Assembly (NCBI RefSeq): GCF_901000735.1
Contig: NC_081543.1
Location: forward strand, 18,070,457 to 18,134,456
Length of the DNA stretch: 64,000 nucleotides
DNA from: Corylus avellana
Taxonomy: Eukaryota > Streptophyta > Magnoliopsida > Fagales > Betulaceae
Reading direction: 5' to 3'
Numbering within the stretch: the stretch's first letter is position 1; the number at the start of each line of letters is the position of its first letter. A program made the translations under genes and the position numbers. Of the stretch, positions 10,035 through 21,570 are shown piece by piece. The notes below the pieces were generated by a model, which had not been told where the DNA came from, searched no databases, and saw only the letters and a program-made list of their open reading frames with translations.

Positions 10035-10664
10035 TTATTGATAATACTCACGTAGGGTTACAGATTTCTCAGAAACAATAAGTTTCTGAATACAAGTGGG
10101 TGGATTAGAAAACCACAACGCATCCCAATTCTGTGTCGTTGCTAATCGGGCTAGCTCAAGAGCTACCTGGTTTGCCTCCCTATGAACATGAGAAAAGGTC
10201 CAATGAGAGAAGTTACGAACTGTGGAACGTATATCATCAATTATGTGTCCCTTTTTACTCCAATCTTGCTCTTCCAAGTTCACCACCTCCACTATTAATT
10301 TCGCATCTCCCACGAATTTGATCTAGTCATACCCAAGCTTACAGCAGAAATGAGTTGCTTTTCTAGCAGCGATGGCTTCGGCAGCAGCGGGTTCCAAATA
10401 TCCCCTCCTGTAAAAACACTTCACAGTAAGTAGATCCTCGTCATGGTTATGTACTATCACTCCCATACCCCAAATCCCATGTGAATGGTCAATCGAAGCG
10501 TCCCAATTGGCCATAATCCAGCCTATTGGAGGAGCCATCCACTGCAGCTGGCGGCCTACGGCTGGTGTAGAGGAGAACACTGCATGCGCCGCTTGGTAGT
10601 CTAACTGGGCAGATTGTATTTGACGAACAACCTTGGTCGGGTGCCAGAGATTACCCCCAAACAC
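10035..10664 (-). pseudogene. LINE RNase H domain (RVT_3 type), split
   Basis: Two open segments (10664-10323 and 10313-10035) make up an RNase H-like domain of the plant LINE type. Recognisable parts are WIMANWDASIDHSHG (first catalytic Asp in NWDAS), GMGVIVHNHDED, the AAAEAIAARKA helix with its Glu, and VHREANQVALELARLA (HREAN motif). A stop next to the GYD sequence separates them. It would degrade the RNA strand during LINE reverse transcription if intact. Confidence 0.75.
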
Positions 10665-10769
10665 CTTCTCATTCCACCTTAACCAAAGCCCTCATGCTAT
10701 ACCCACAAACTGTAGGAACTCCTCTTCATCACAACGCTGCATCATCTTTTCAACTAATTGGAGGAATGT

Positions 10770-11775
10770 TTACTCCCTGTAAGAACATTTCTGGAAAGTT
10801 TTGACACCTTCGCTCCAGACATCCATTGCCGAAGCACAGAGCCACAAAATATGCACAATTGTCTCCTCTTCTTGTTCACAGATTGGGCATTTCGGATTTT
10901 CAATGATTTTCCTTTTGAAAAGATTTGCTCGTGTGGGTAAAATGTCATGACATGCTCTCCATACGAAATTCTTTTCAGAATTCGGTATAGACAATTTCCA
11001 CAATACACTGAGTGGATTTTGAGAGAAGCCTGTTGCTAGTCCCGCCATGTCAACCTCCTATTGCATATAGTATGCACTACGTATGGAGAAGGTTCCCTTA
11101 GCTGTACCCCTCCATGTGAGTATATCTGTTTGACCGTTGCAGCTAATGGGAATAGACAATATGGGCTTTGCTTCATCATGTGAGAATAAGTGTTCCACCA
11201 GTGCCGTATTCCACCATATTGTTTCTCCATCTATTAGGCTACTTACCTTAGCATTTGGATCAAGCCCATAGGGTTGGGAATATAGCTTAAAAGTGGAGTA
11301 TTGTGGGATCCATCTATCTTGCCAAATGCGAATATTTTCTCCGTTGCAAACTCTCCAAACTAACCCCTCCCTGAGCAAATCACAAGAGCCTTGAATACTC
11401 CTCCACACAAAAGACGGTCGTTTCCCTTGTTGGGCTTCTAAAATCGAGCAATCGGGGAAATACTTGGCTTTCATTATCTTAGCAATGAAGCTATCCGGCA
11501 TCTTCCACATCCTCCAACATTGTTTGGCTAGGAGGGCCTTATTAAAATTTGTGAAATCTTTAAACCGCATTCCTCCCTACCGCTTTGACATCCCTATACG
11601 ACTCTAACTCATCCAAGAAATCCGACTCTCCTTATCCTTTTGACTCCACCAAAACTTTTGCATAAGGGAATTAATCTCCGAACATAAAGCCTTCGGTAGA
11701 CGAAAAATACTCATGCAATAAGTTGGTATGGCTTGAACTACCGCCTTTAATAAGATTTTCCTTCTCGCTTGGGAT
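10770..11775 (-). pseudogene. LINE reverse transcriptase C-terminus and zf-RVT, frameshifted
   Basis: From 11775 the minus strand reads the RT tail of plant LINEs (KAVVQAIPTYCMS, INSLMQKFWW). GGMRFKDFTNFNKALLAKQ follows, then the WRSIQG and WQDRWIP motifs to 11058. A frame change at about 11050 leads into zf-RVT with FVWRACHDILPTR, CPICEQEEET and HILWLC (C..C, H...C ligands). A stop separates the first piece from GGMRF. The YADD active site lies upstream of the truncation and is missing. Confidence 0.8.
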
Positions 11776-11926
11776 AGGAATTAAATTGACAATTTAAATC
11801 AGAATATTTGATTTCATAGAATAAGCTTTAATTAGAATAAATCACTGAACACCGTAATTATTTATATTTTATAATCACAATAATATATGTGACATAAGGG
11901 GCATACTTTAAATAGAATTTTTTACA
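11776..11926 (-). repeat. 3' LTR of copia element, proximal part
   Basis: The LTR resumes with GAATTAAATTGAC and runs to TTTTTTACA, the reverse complement of a TGTAAAAAA LTR start. It matches 18549-18702. A sequence CACTGAACACCGT and GACATAAGG(G)(G/A)CATA is shared by both LTRs; the other LTR has an expanded AT microsatellite between them. Confidence 0.85.
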
Positions 11927-12250
11927 ATCTCCCACTTGGCCCTTATGGCACATAAATTCCTTATGGTGTTCAGTTTTATGATATAGCCATTACTTTATTT
12001 ATTCCAACCATTCATGGAATCCTCCCACTCACTAAAGGAATACTACACACGAATCATGACGGTAAAGTTTTTATATGATAAGCCGTCCCTTCCATGTATC
12101 ACAATATGCAATACCTCCATAAATGAGTACTTTATGGATAATGTACTTTATGAATGAACTTCCTATAAGTCATTCGGGTCCAAACTTAATTTTTATCCCT
12201 ATGGATAAGGTAATAAATGTGCACAAAACTTTATTAAAATAACATGATGT
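11927..12250 (-). other. Copia 3' untranslated region and polypurine tract
   Basis: The minus strand carries a purine-rich tract next to the LTR, the plus-strand priming site. The remainder is non-coding between the LTR and the RNase H gene. Confidence 0.7.
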
Positions 12251-13819
12251 CTATAGACTGATTAGAAAGAACCAAGTACAAAATGAATCAATAAACCCCA
12301 TATGCTCCACATGACTTTTAACCTGCTTTACCGATAAACCTTTAGTCATGGGATCCGCAATCATTAGTTCAATATTGATATGCTCAATGAATACTTCGTT
12401 CCTTTTGATGTTCTTTCTCACACAAAGGTACTTGATGTCGATATGCTTACTTCTGCTTCCACTTTTATTATTCTTAGAGAAGAAAATGGCAGCACGGTTA
12501 TCCCAAAAGATCTTGATTGGTCTCGCTATAGAATCGACAATCTTGAGACCACCAACAAAATTTCTCAACCATAATGCCTGTATAGTGGCTTCATAGCATG
12601 CAATAAATTCTGCCTCCATCGTAGATGTAGCAATTATAGTTTGCTTGCTGCTCTTCTAAGATATAGCCCCTCCAACAAGAAGAAAGATATATCCTAAAGT
12701 AGACTTCCTACTATCTACACATCCAGCAAAGTCTGAATTTGAATATCCAACCACCTCCAAATGGCCAATGTGTCTGTATGTCAGACTGTAGTCCTTGGTT
12801 CCTTGCAAATACCACATGACTTTCTTTGCCGCTTTCCAATGTTCCAATCCTGGGTTGCTTTGATATTGACCCAGTATTCCAACTGCCATTGCAATGTCAG
12901 GTCTAGTACAAACCTGTGCATATAATAGGCTGCCAACTGCAGATGCATATGGGATACTTTTCATCTGCTCTTGTTCCAACGCATTCTGGGGACATTGATT
13001 TTTACTGAATTTATCCCCTTTAATGATAGGTGCTACAGAAGTTGAACAATTCTTCAGTTTGAATCTTTCTAAAACCTTTTCAATGTAAGCCTTCTGAGAC
13101 AATTTTAATATTCTTTGATTTTTGTCTCTGTGAATCTCTATGCCAATGACATAGGAGGCTTTACCCAAATCCTTCATTTCAAAGTTTTGAGAGAGGAACT
13201 ATTTGGTTTCTTATAGCAAACCTAAATCATTACTTGCAAGCAAAATATCATCTACATATAGGACTAAGAAAATAACTTTACTCCCACTGACCTTAAGGTA
13301 TATGCATTGATCAACAAAGTTCTCAACAAAACCATATGAGGTAATAACTTTGTGAAATTTGATATACCACTGACGGGAGGCTTGTTTTAGCCCATAAATA
13401 AATTTCCTTAATTTGCAAACCTTCTAACTGTTATCATCAAATCCTTCAGGTTGTTTCATGTATACCTCTTCTTCAAGATCCCCATTTAGAAAGGCTGTTT
13501 TCACATCTATTTGATGTAACTCTAGATCAAAATGAGCTACTAATGCCATGATTATCCTAAATGAATCATTCTTTGATACTGGAGAGAAGGTTTCATGATA
13601 GTCAATGCCTTCCTTCTGAGTAAAACCCTTGGCCACAAGTCTAGCTTTATATCGTTCAACATTACCAGAAGCATCCATTTTGGTTTTGTAAACCCATTGG
13701 TAGCCTACGGCTACAGCTCTTTTTGGTAAGTCAACGAGATCCCAGACTTGATTTTTAGCCATAGATTCCATCTCTTCCTTCATGGCATTGAACCAAAATG
13801 TGGGGTTATCTCCACTCAT
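12251..13819 (-). pseudogene. Copia reverse transcriptase and RNase H
   Basis: The RT begins near 13819 with WFNAMKEEMESMAKNQVW, then YKARLVAKGFTQKEGIDY and DVKTAFLNGDLEEEVYMKQP, all RVT_2 signatures. The active site YVDDILLAS is at about 13235-13260 in another frame. MKDLGKASYVIGIEI and the RPDIAMAVGILGQ stretch follow to 12656. RNase H covers 12619-12251 with EAEFIACYEA, IFWDNRAAI and KHIDIKY. Stops near 13200, 13423 and 12655 break the frame. The catalytic YVDD is intact as sequence, so inactivation is by frame damage. Confidence 0.85.
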
Positions 13820-13984
13820 GGCTTGTGAAAACGATTTTGGATCATCTTTAGGCCCAATGTCAAAATCAGACTCTTAGCGGTATACACCATAATCACTAGG
13901 GATTGCTGGTCTGCTTATTCTAGATGATCTTCTTAATTCTACTTCCTCCGCATTTGGAGGAGGTTGAGTAGGCTCATTCAGAAC

Positions 13985-15223
13985 CTATTCCTCAGGAGTT
14001 GGCTGTTCTGAAATTGATTGTGGTTCAAGGCAATCATTTTGATTTCCCCTAAGCACTATCAAACGTCCTTCATGTGAAGGAGTTTCAGTTAACTCTCGTG
14101 CTTCCTCTAATTCAACCATTTGAGGATGAGCAATTCCACAAGGTTCAGTATCCTCTATAAATTTTGCATTTATAGACTCAACAATTCTAGAACTATGCGA
14201 AGGACAATAAAACCTAAATCCATTGGAGTTAATTGCATAGCCCATAAAAAATCTGTTGGTTGTCCTTGGGTTTAATTTCTCCAGATTTGGATTGTAAATC
14301 CTCACTTCAGCAGGACAACCCCATATGTGTAAATGATTTAAACTTGGTTTCTACCCATTCCATAATTCAAAAGGTGTCTTGGGGACAGCCTTGGATGAAA
14401 CCCTGTTTAAAACATACACAGCAGTTTTTAAGGCTTCACTCCATAAAAATAAAGGGAGATCGGAATTACTAAGCATGCTCCTAACCATGTCCATAAGTGT
14501 GCAATTCCTTCTTTCCGCTACACCATTTTGTTGTGATGTGCCAGGCATTGTGTATTGAGCCACAATACCTTCCTCTTCAAGGAATTTCGCAAATGGACCT
14601 ATAATTTGTCCATTTTCTGTGTACCTACCATACTACTCTCCGCCTCTATGAGATCTTACGATCGTGATTTTCTTTTCCTTTTATTTCTCTACTTCTACCT
14701 TATAGGTCTGGAAAGCATTTAATACTTCAACCTTATTATTTAGAAGATAGAGATACATAAACCTTGTATGGTCATCAATGAAAGATATGAAATATCTTTG
14801 ACCATTTAGGTAGGGAGTAGGAAAAGGTCTACAGATATCAGTGTGTATGATGTCAAGAATCTCAGAACTCCTTTTGGCACCTTTAGTGGTCTTGGTAGTT
14901 TGCTTTCCCTTTATGCAATCCACACAAGTACCAAGGTTTGTAAAGTCAAGAGTTTTTAAAACTCTATCATTCACTAACCTTTTGATTCTCTCTAAGGAGA
15001 TATGTCCTAATCTCCTGTGCCATAACAAAGCGGAGCTTTGATCCATTAGACTCTTCTTTATGCCAACATCAGTATGCAATGACAAATAATTGTTTTCAAA
15101 TTTGGGATCTAGATCAATTTTGAATAAACCATCAATTTTTATTCCACCACCAATCAATTGTTCACCTTTAAAAATATTGAAAGTTGAATTGATAAACCAA
15201 AAACCAAAACCAACAACATCCAA
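13985..15223 (-). pseudogene. Copia integrase with GAG-pre-integrase domain
   Basis: Minus-strand frames contain ALLWHRRLGHISLERI and CVDCIKGKQT (the HH-CC zinc domain). The catalytic core has DIIHTDICRPFP (first Asp), YFISFIDDHTRFMYLYLL (second Asp region), and [12 protein letters not shown] at 14540 (Glu). The C-terminal part includes NPRTTNRFFMGYA. Stops at about 14680 and 14350 split it. Integrase would insert the cDNA into the genome. Confidence 0.85.
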
Positions 15224-15292
15224 TTTGAAAACATAAATTAAATTTCTAGAAATTTTTGGAATAAAAAATAAATTTTCAAGATCTAAAACATA

Positions 15293-16330
15293 TCAAGATT
15301 TCAAAATTATTCTAAAGGTCCCAACAGCTTCTACTTGTGAAAATAGTTTATTTCCTGAATAGATACGTTGTTTATTGCTTACTGGCTTCCTTGTTGTGAG
15401 AAAACCCTGCATTGAGTTGACAATACTGATTGTAGAACCCGAATCAATCCACCATGTATTATTAGGAGCCTCAACAAAAAAAAAAAAAAATTCATGACAC
15501 ACTAGAGATATAAGATTACCTTTTCTTTCAAGCCACTTTATATACTTTTGGCAATCTTTCTTCATATGCCCTTCTTTCTTGCAAAAGAAACAAGTATATC
15601 CTTCTTGCCAATTTTCTTGATTGGCACCTTGTTCTCCTTCTTGAATTTTTGGGTATGCTTGCCTCTCTTGGTCTTTCCCTTAGCATGAATAGCCATGTGA
15701 ACACCTTCTGGCTTCTCATGTTTTAATCTCTCCTCCTCTTGAACACACATGGTCAGAAGTTCATTTGCTGACCATTTATCCTTATGTGTATTATAGGATA
15801 TTTTAAAAGGAACATACTTAGAGGGGAGAGAGTTCAATATGAAATGAACCAAGAATGACTCAGATATATCAATTTCTAGGAACTTGAGTTGAGTTGCCTT
15901 GTCCTTCATTTCCATAGTGTGCTCACGCAGACTTCTAGAATTATCAAAGGACTTGCTTGATAGCTTCTTCATTAGGATGCTGGCTAAGGCCTTGTAGGAA
16001 CTCATAAATTGTTCCTCAACTGCCTTAATGAATGCCTTAGCTTTAGTGCATTCAGGGATGGAACCCCTAATGCCTTTAGAGACATGAAATTTCATGAACA
16101 ATTAGACTTAAGCGATTTGATCGCTCCCACCGTTCATGTTTAGCAATCTCTTGTGGCATACGTTTCTTTGTGAGGGCGGGTGGTTCGTCCACACGAAGCA
16201 CCAAGTCAAGCTCCAAACACCCCAATGTGAAAAATAAATTTTCTTTCCAGTTAGAAAAATTGTTACCATTAAGCATTGAAACATGAAAAGTTTCATCCAT
16301 TAAAGCAAAAGGAATAGCTACAATAACCAA
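15293..16330 (-). pseudogene. Copia gag and protease start, copy 2, frameshifted
   Basis: Same organisation as 95-1132. Gag N-terminus ETFHVSMLNGNNFSNWKE begins near 16318. The UBN2 domain is at 16101-15562, a CCHC knuckle crosses the frame change near 15565-15600, and the protease start WWIDSGST lies at about 15440. A run of 14 A on the plus strand (15476-15489) encodes Phe repeats just before the protease and may itself be a slipped run. Substitutions against copy 1 are mostly in the Gag N-terminus. Confidence 0.85.
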
Positions 16331-17183
16331 AGAGAATACTTTAATGCTATTAAATAACTTTATTTAAATTAACCAATGTTAACTTAATAGTAAATTTCAA
16401 CCTACCTGTGGGCAAATGTTGCATCACACATGAAATTTACTCTTTATTAATAAGACTAATAAATTTAGCATTAATAAATAAAATTTTCCGTACCTGTGGG
16501 CCTAAGAGAAATTTTATTTTCAATGTTAAATTTACTATCTTATTCTAATTAAGTCATAAAAATAAAAACGTCCCTGTGGGAATTGGCAAATTAAATTTAT
16601 GAATTAATTACAACATGATGTTAATTTTCCTTATGAAGTTCATATATATGATCTTGATGCAATTATCATTATAAAATCGGGATGTTGTGGCTATCCCAAA
16701 ATTATTATGATAATTACGACTTCACTAACATCCAATAACTGTATAAATGCCAAAATAAAGTTCCCAATAATAAAAGATAAAACCAACATGTCAGTGAGTA
16801 AACTGTATTTTTTCAAAGTACAACTGGATAGTGTCCCAAGTAAGTGAGGGGGCGCACAACGGCACACTTAAGTCCCAAGACTTGCCTTGCTAGAGCTTTT
16901 CAATTGCAATTTTGGATAGTACTATAAACATTTACCAACATATGTGGCTTAGTTAATTATTCTTAGGTCCAAGCATCAAACAATTTATATTTAAACAATT
17001 AAGAGAATAAATATATCTTTAAGTTCATGCATTAAAGAAACAATAATTTAATACTGAACAATTTAAATATAAGATAAATAAAAATGTAATATTAAAACAT
17101 AATAAATTGCATAGCCTAATGGTCTTGAAGTGACTTTAGGCCCTTTATACCTTAAGAACCCAAGTTATAAACATGAGCCCCCC

Positions 17184-17216
<33 letters not shown>

Positions 17217-18178
17217 TAATCCGAATGGACCACTTTAAATGGATTGGGCTTTTTGGGTCAGCCCACTTAATGACCCAAATTTTTTTTTATTAATCCAGAT
17301 GGGCCATTTTAAATGGATTGGGCTTTTGGGTCAGCCTTCCTCATGCGCCAGCCACGCAAGGCCGCCGCCCAATGGCCAAACGGCCACAGTGATCAGCAAG
17401 AGGGCGACGTTCTGTCCAGCACCACCGCCAAAAAACAACGTTGCCGTCCAACCTGATGCGGTGCCCATCACTCTAGGAGCCAACTAGCCTAAGCCTTCGC
17501 CCAAACCAGATGGTTCATCTCACAACTTGGAACGAGCGGGCCAGTAACTTGCACCCGCAAACCCTGCCAAGGGAGTCGAACCGCTGTTCCAACAAATCAA
17601 GGCCCTCGCTCGAGTCATAAGCTAGCACTACCTAGCTCAGCAGTAGGTGCTTTGGCAGTAGGTGATCGGCCTAACGGAGGAGCTTCGGCTCCGTTACCCA
17701 TAGGCAACCCGTACAGGGCTGCCGCTGCATTGAGCCAGGGGTGGTCCTCATCGGGTCGCCAGTGTTTACCTTATGTAGCCAACGCCGCTGCTGTGGGGAA
17801 ATTCAATGTACAACGGTGGCCAGAACTCGGCAATCCACGGAGGTCCGTCCGCCAGAGAGTTCTGGAGGTCCGTCCGGCATGCGGCCAAAGCAACAACCTT
17901 TTGGGTTTCACGGTAATTTTGTTCCAAAAATTCTCCAGAGACAAGAAGGACAATTTGGTCAAAACAAACATTAAGTAGTTATGGCCTTTCGTTTAATTTC
18001 AATAGAAACAAAACAAAACAATATATATTAACATGGCCGTGGGTTTCATGCTCTATGCTCCTCACCATATTTTTGTTTCAATAATCAGTAAACAAAATAA
18101 CATATTGTTGAAACAAAAATTAAAATTTTATAGCAGGCATATCTCAAAATTAAATTGAGCAAATATGGCCTAGAGGAA
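16331..18178 (-). other. Copia leader between primer site and gag, with a GC-rich insert
   Basis: No retroviral gene is seen. 16331-17330 is AT-rich, shared with copy 1, and includes three spaced CCTGTGGG motifs (about 16406, 16494, 16573). A homopolymer block C/T lies at 17176-17217. From about 17330 to 17960 the sequence turns markedly GC-rich, with open frames that I do not recognise. 17960-18178 is AT-rich again. Confidence 0.6.
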
Positions 18179-18190
18179 GCTCTGATACCA
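18179..18190 (-). promoter_or_regulatory. Primer-binding site, initiator tRNA-Met type
   Basis: Minus strand TGGTATCAGAGC is complementary to the 3' end of plant initiator tRNA-Met. It sits two bases inside the LTR end, the standard position, and fixes the inner border of the 5' LTR at 18193. Confidence 0.9.
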
Positions 18191-18192
18191 TA

Positions 18193-18623
18193 TGCAAAAA
18201 TTCTATATATATTAAATGCTAATTAACAATAAAACTAGCAGCGGAAATAATTTAATATATATGTACATTCGGCCATTGCTTTGCTCAAGCAGGTTGAAGA
18301 ACAACTTCACAGCAACCAAATTAGAAAACTAAAAAATTATTGAGAGGTTCTTCTGACTTATGCCTATTAGTGAGTGCCAATTGATGGAATATACATGCCT
18401 TATTTATAGGTAGGTCAAGAACCCTCAATTAAAACTATTACCTTAATGATTCCTCCCATCAATGAATAAATATCAAATAAATAATCAACACAGCTAATTG
18501 ATTTGTCAAAATAAAATTAGTAATGAAATCAAGTATTTTGTTTCCATAAGAATTAAATCAACAATTTAATTCAGAATATTTGATTTCACATAATAAGATT
18601 TAATTGGAATAAATTACTGAACA

Positions 18624-18668
<45 letters not shown>

Positions 18669-18702
18669 ACATAAGGGACATATCTTAAATGAAATTTTTT
18701 AC
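18193..18702 (-). repeat. 5' LTR of copia element
   Basis: About 510 bp, beginning TGCAAAAATTC at the primer-site side and ending TTTTTTAC. A promoter-like TTATTTATAGGTAGGTC lies at about 18400. An AT microsatellite (18635-18665) is not in the other LTR. Confidence 0.85.
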
Positions 18703-20264
18703 CGAGGATCTTTCTCAGTTCTAGTTTGAAAGGAAGAAGAAGTGTGTGGTCCTAAAAACGAAAATGAGGTGGGCTCCTCAATAACAAAGCCAAAACAAAC
18801 TAAAACAATGTGACAATAATTACAAAATGTAGAAAATGGGTCAGATAATTGACCCGATCCTCTCAATGGGCCGCTCAAGATGATTATAAAAGCAAAAAGG
18901 ACATAGATTAAGTCTAAACTCCCACTTTGAACAAGCAACGCAGGGTGGGCGGGGGCGGGTTTAGCTTGTAATTTTTTAGCTTTTTATACCCCAGCCCCTA
19001 CTCCTTCTACCCTTCTTCTTCTTCTTTGAGACGACGGTCCTGCCATTTCTTTTTCTCAAACTGACCAATGGAAAGCTCGAGAAGTTGAGGAAAACAAGGT
19101 GTAAGATTGTTGATTGATGTATTGATGTGTAAAGGTAGTCGGACAGATGAGGAACTGTTTGGACGTGTGGCAATTGTTTATGGTAAAGATAAGTGAATAA
19201 ACCCATTGATTTAAGAGGAATTTAAAAAAAAAAATTCAAAATTCAAAATTCAAAATTCAAAATTCAAAATTTATTTTTCAAATCACAATTCTATAGGATG
19301 ACAACACATTTTTTAAAATAATAAATTACATATTATTGTGACACATCATTTGAATAACAAATTTTTTTTAAAAAAACTTTTGAAAAATGTAGTATTTCTC
19401 TTGATTTAATATTAATAGGCGGTGAATTAATTTGTTAAGTTCATGCAGATCGGATGAAATAAAGAAAGTATTTATATTGTTTTTTAGATAAATTATATTA
19501 AAATATAATATTATTTTATATTAATTAATTATTAATTCTACTTTCCGCCCCTATAAGATCAAGAACTTGGATCCGCCACTGCCAGTAACAACCATGGGAA
19601 AGTGATTGAAGCCGAAAGAGCACTATAGTAGTCTATTGTATGGACTGCAGTTTGGTTACAAAAGTCTCCACAAAAAGATTAACATGCCTAAGAACAGGAG
19701 GCATCAATCTATAAAGTAAAAGTTGAGTCTTAGATGGAGTTCAGTTGAGCCCCTATTATATCTTTTTTAAAAAATGTGCTTCTTACATGTTAAGAAACAC
19801 ATGTTACTTTATTAGATAAGTTTGTAAAAATTTACTACATACTAGTTTTTAGCAAATTTTTGTCCCTTCTAAGCGGGGCTAGGGTTAGAGGGAGTGTTTA
19901 GTCACACTGAGGAGAGGGATTAGGGAGGAAAGATCTCCACTACTTTCCATTGAGGATGGCGTGTATTTTTTGATTTCTGGACTTCTTGATTTTTTCTTTT
20001 TGGGGTGAGATGTTTTGTCATGTTTGGGGAATATCTTGAGCTGGGTTGTCTTTAAGAGAAATTTGTTTGAAGAGCCAGTTGGGTGGGAATAAATGCTTCT
20101 TGCTCCTTACTCTGCAAGTTTGCTAAGTTTGGGGGGTGGGGGGTTGATATGACGTTTTCTCCTTACTCTGCGCGCTTGGGTCCAGCTGGGAGTGATGTAG
20201 CGCTCGTTCGTGTGGTTTTGGGCTTTTCTCCACAGGTCTGATACCATGTATTGGGCTCATTTTT
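18703..20264. other. Intergenic, no gene recognised
   Basis: Open stretches at 18938-18699 and 19206-18976 on the minus strand match nothing I know. A 9 bp direct repeat (TTCAAAATT) is iterated five times at about 19226-19270. Confidence 0.45.
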
Positions 20265-20450
20265 GTGGGCCCTTCTAAGGGCCTATTTCAGTAGTTTGTC
20301 ATTCTTTTTGGTCACCGTAGTGGCCCAATGAGAATTAATTCAGTGGACCTTCACAAGAGTCCATTCCAATAGTTCGTCATTCCTTTGGGTCACGATATTA
20401 ATCCCAATGGAAATTAATTAAGTGGGCCTATCCAAGGGCCCACTCCACTT
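20265..20450. repeat. Degenerate tandem repeat of about 80 bp
   Basis: Two and a half copies of a unit with the elements GGGCC(C/T), AGTAGTTTGTCATTC or close variant, GGTCAC, CCCAATG and AATTAATT. No coding content. Confidence 0.5.
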
Positions 20451-20828
20451 TCTATACTTTAAATTGGAACATAGGTCGACTTTCAATATTGACATTTTCC
20501 TTTTCTTAAAAAACATTAGTGACAAAAAATAATAAAAAATTAATATGGATGTTTTCATGTATCTAACAAGTGCAATAATAGTTTTCAAGGGGTAGATGAC
20601 CATGATTTTTTAAGCCGAGTTTCATTAATTCAAATTCCTCTCTCATTTTTCTTTTCATTGTGTGAAAATGCCAAAAAAATAAAAAATAAAAAAATAAAAC
20701 AAAACAAAAATCTAAGAATAATATAAATTTTAAAACTAATGACTTAATTGCTTCTTTAATATTCACTGCAACGTGATCATGTTTTGACATAAATATTAAT
20801 TAATTAACCATGTCCCACACACCTTATT

Positions 20829-20980
20829 AGGATCCTCTTAATTTTATTTGAAATGAAAAATATCTAGTTAGTTATAATGGAGGAGTATTTTTGTTCTCTC
20901 AAAAAGTGAAAAGACAAAATTATCCATTCACTATAACTAACTATATATTATCTCGTTCATTTTGAACCGGAGAAGATCCT
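20829..20980. mobile_element. Foldback MITE-like element
   Basis: Left arm AGGATCCTCT...AAATGAA...TAGTTAGTTATAATGGA pairs imperfectly with the right arm TCCATTCACTATAACTAACTA...GAAGATCCT. Arms are about 55 bp and the loop about 40 bp. ATT flanks both ends, a possible 3 bp duplication. It lies 25 bp outside the CACTA element. Confidence 0.55.
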
Positions 20981-21004
20981 ATTCCCCATTCACCATGCAT
21001 ATGT

Positions 21005-21400
21005 CACTACAAAAAAACCATTTTTTAATGACAGGAGTTTTCTGACGTGTTCTAGTGTTCGACACGTCAGAAAATTTTTCTGACGCGTCGTTTCTGACGC
21101 GTGTCGAGTGTCAGAAACGTAGGTGTTAGGAAAAAAAATTTCCTGACGTGTGAGTAGGCAACACGTCAGAAAATTCTGACGTGTTACCCACTAACACGTC
21201 AGAAAATTTTTTCTGACGTTGCATTTTCGACACGTCAGAAAATTTCTGACGTGGCAAAATGCAACGTCAAAATTTTTTATTACGTTTAGGATTGGACACC
21301 TCAGCAAATTTTCTGACGTGGCAGAAATGGCACGTCAGAAATTTTCTGAAGTGGAAATTTGCTGACGTGGCAGATATGCCACGTCAGAAAATTGGGCCTT
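21005..21400. repeat. CACTA left terminus and subterminal repeats
   Basis: After the terminal CACTAC come about fourteen copies, in both orientations, of a TCTGACGTG(T/G) core separated by AAAATTTT-like spacers. Several adjacent copies form palindromes. The repeat core equals that at the right end. Confidence 0.85.
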
Positions 21401-21425
21401 TTTTTTTTTTCTTCCTGCTTTCTGC

Positions 21426-21570
21426 TTTCACGCATTTGCTTTCACTGTGTTTCCAGATTGCAGGTGATTTCACGCATTTGCAATCAGTGAAAGTAGGAAA
21501 AATCACTGATTGCAGGTGATTTTTCCTACTTTCACGCATTTGCTTTCACTGTGTTTCCAGATTGCATTTC
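21426..21570. repeat. Perfect 20 bp hairpin between direct repeats
   Basis: GTGAAAGTAGGAAAAATCAC (21487-21506) is followed after 9 bases by its exact reverse complement (21516-21535). A second, overlapping inverted repeat uses CAATCAGTGA and TCACTGATTG. The hairpin lies between two direct copies of TTTCACGCATTTGCTTTCACTG.. (about 21427 and 21530). Confidence 0.85.

Larger units (their letters stand above)
10004..11775 (-). mobile_element. 5'-truncated LINE (L1-type) nested in the copia LTR
   Basis: The poly-T at 10004-10019 is the poly-A tail of a minus-strand LINE. Coding remnants run from the C-terminal reverse transcriptase (about 11775) through zf-RVT to an RNase H domain ending near 10035. 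The 5' part of the LINE (endonuclease and the RT active site) is absent. Compared with the intact LTR at 18193-18702, about 22 bp of target (including CAAGTATTTTG) are missing at the junction, so insertion came with a target deletion rather than a duplication. Confidence 0.85.
9673..18702 (-). mobile_element. Ty1/copia retrotransposon, copy 2, with both LTRs and a nested LINE
   Basis: The element lies on the minus strand. Its 5' LTR is at 18193-18702, followed by the primer site, a 1.8 kb leader, gag, protease, integrase, reverse transcriptase and RNase H down to 12251. A purine tract (minus-strand GGGCCAAGTGGGAGAT, 11927-11942) precedes the 3' LTR, which begins at 11926 and ends at 9673. The order protease, integrase, RT, RNase H is diagnostic for copia. 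Stops and frameshifts break every gene. The flanks (ACCCG on the left, CGAGG on the right) do not form a clean 5 bp duplication. Confidence 0.9.

Noticed and set aside
9668..18707. 5 bp target duplication for the copia element (ACCCG/CGAGG)
   Set aside because: The flanks are similar but not identical, so I do not claim a duplication.
18699..19206. Two minus-strand open frames right of the copia element
   Set aside because: No family resemblance, no splice context and no start context; left as intergenic.
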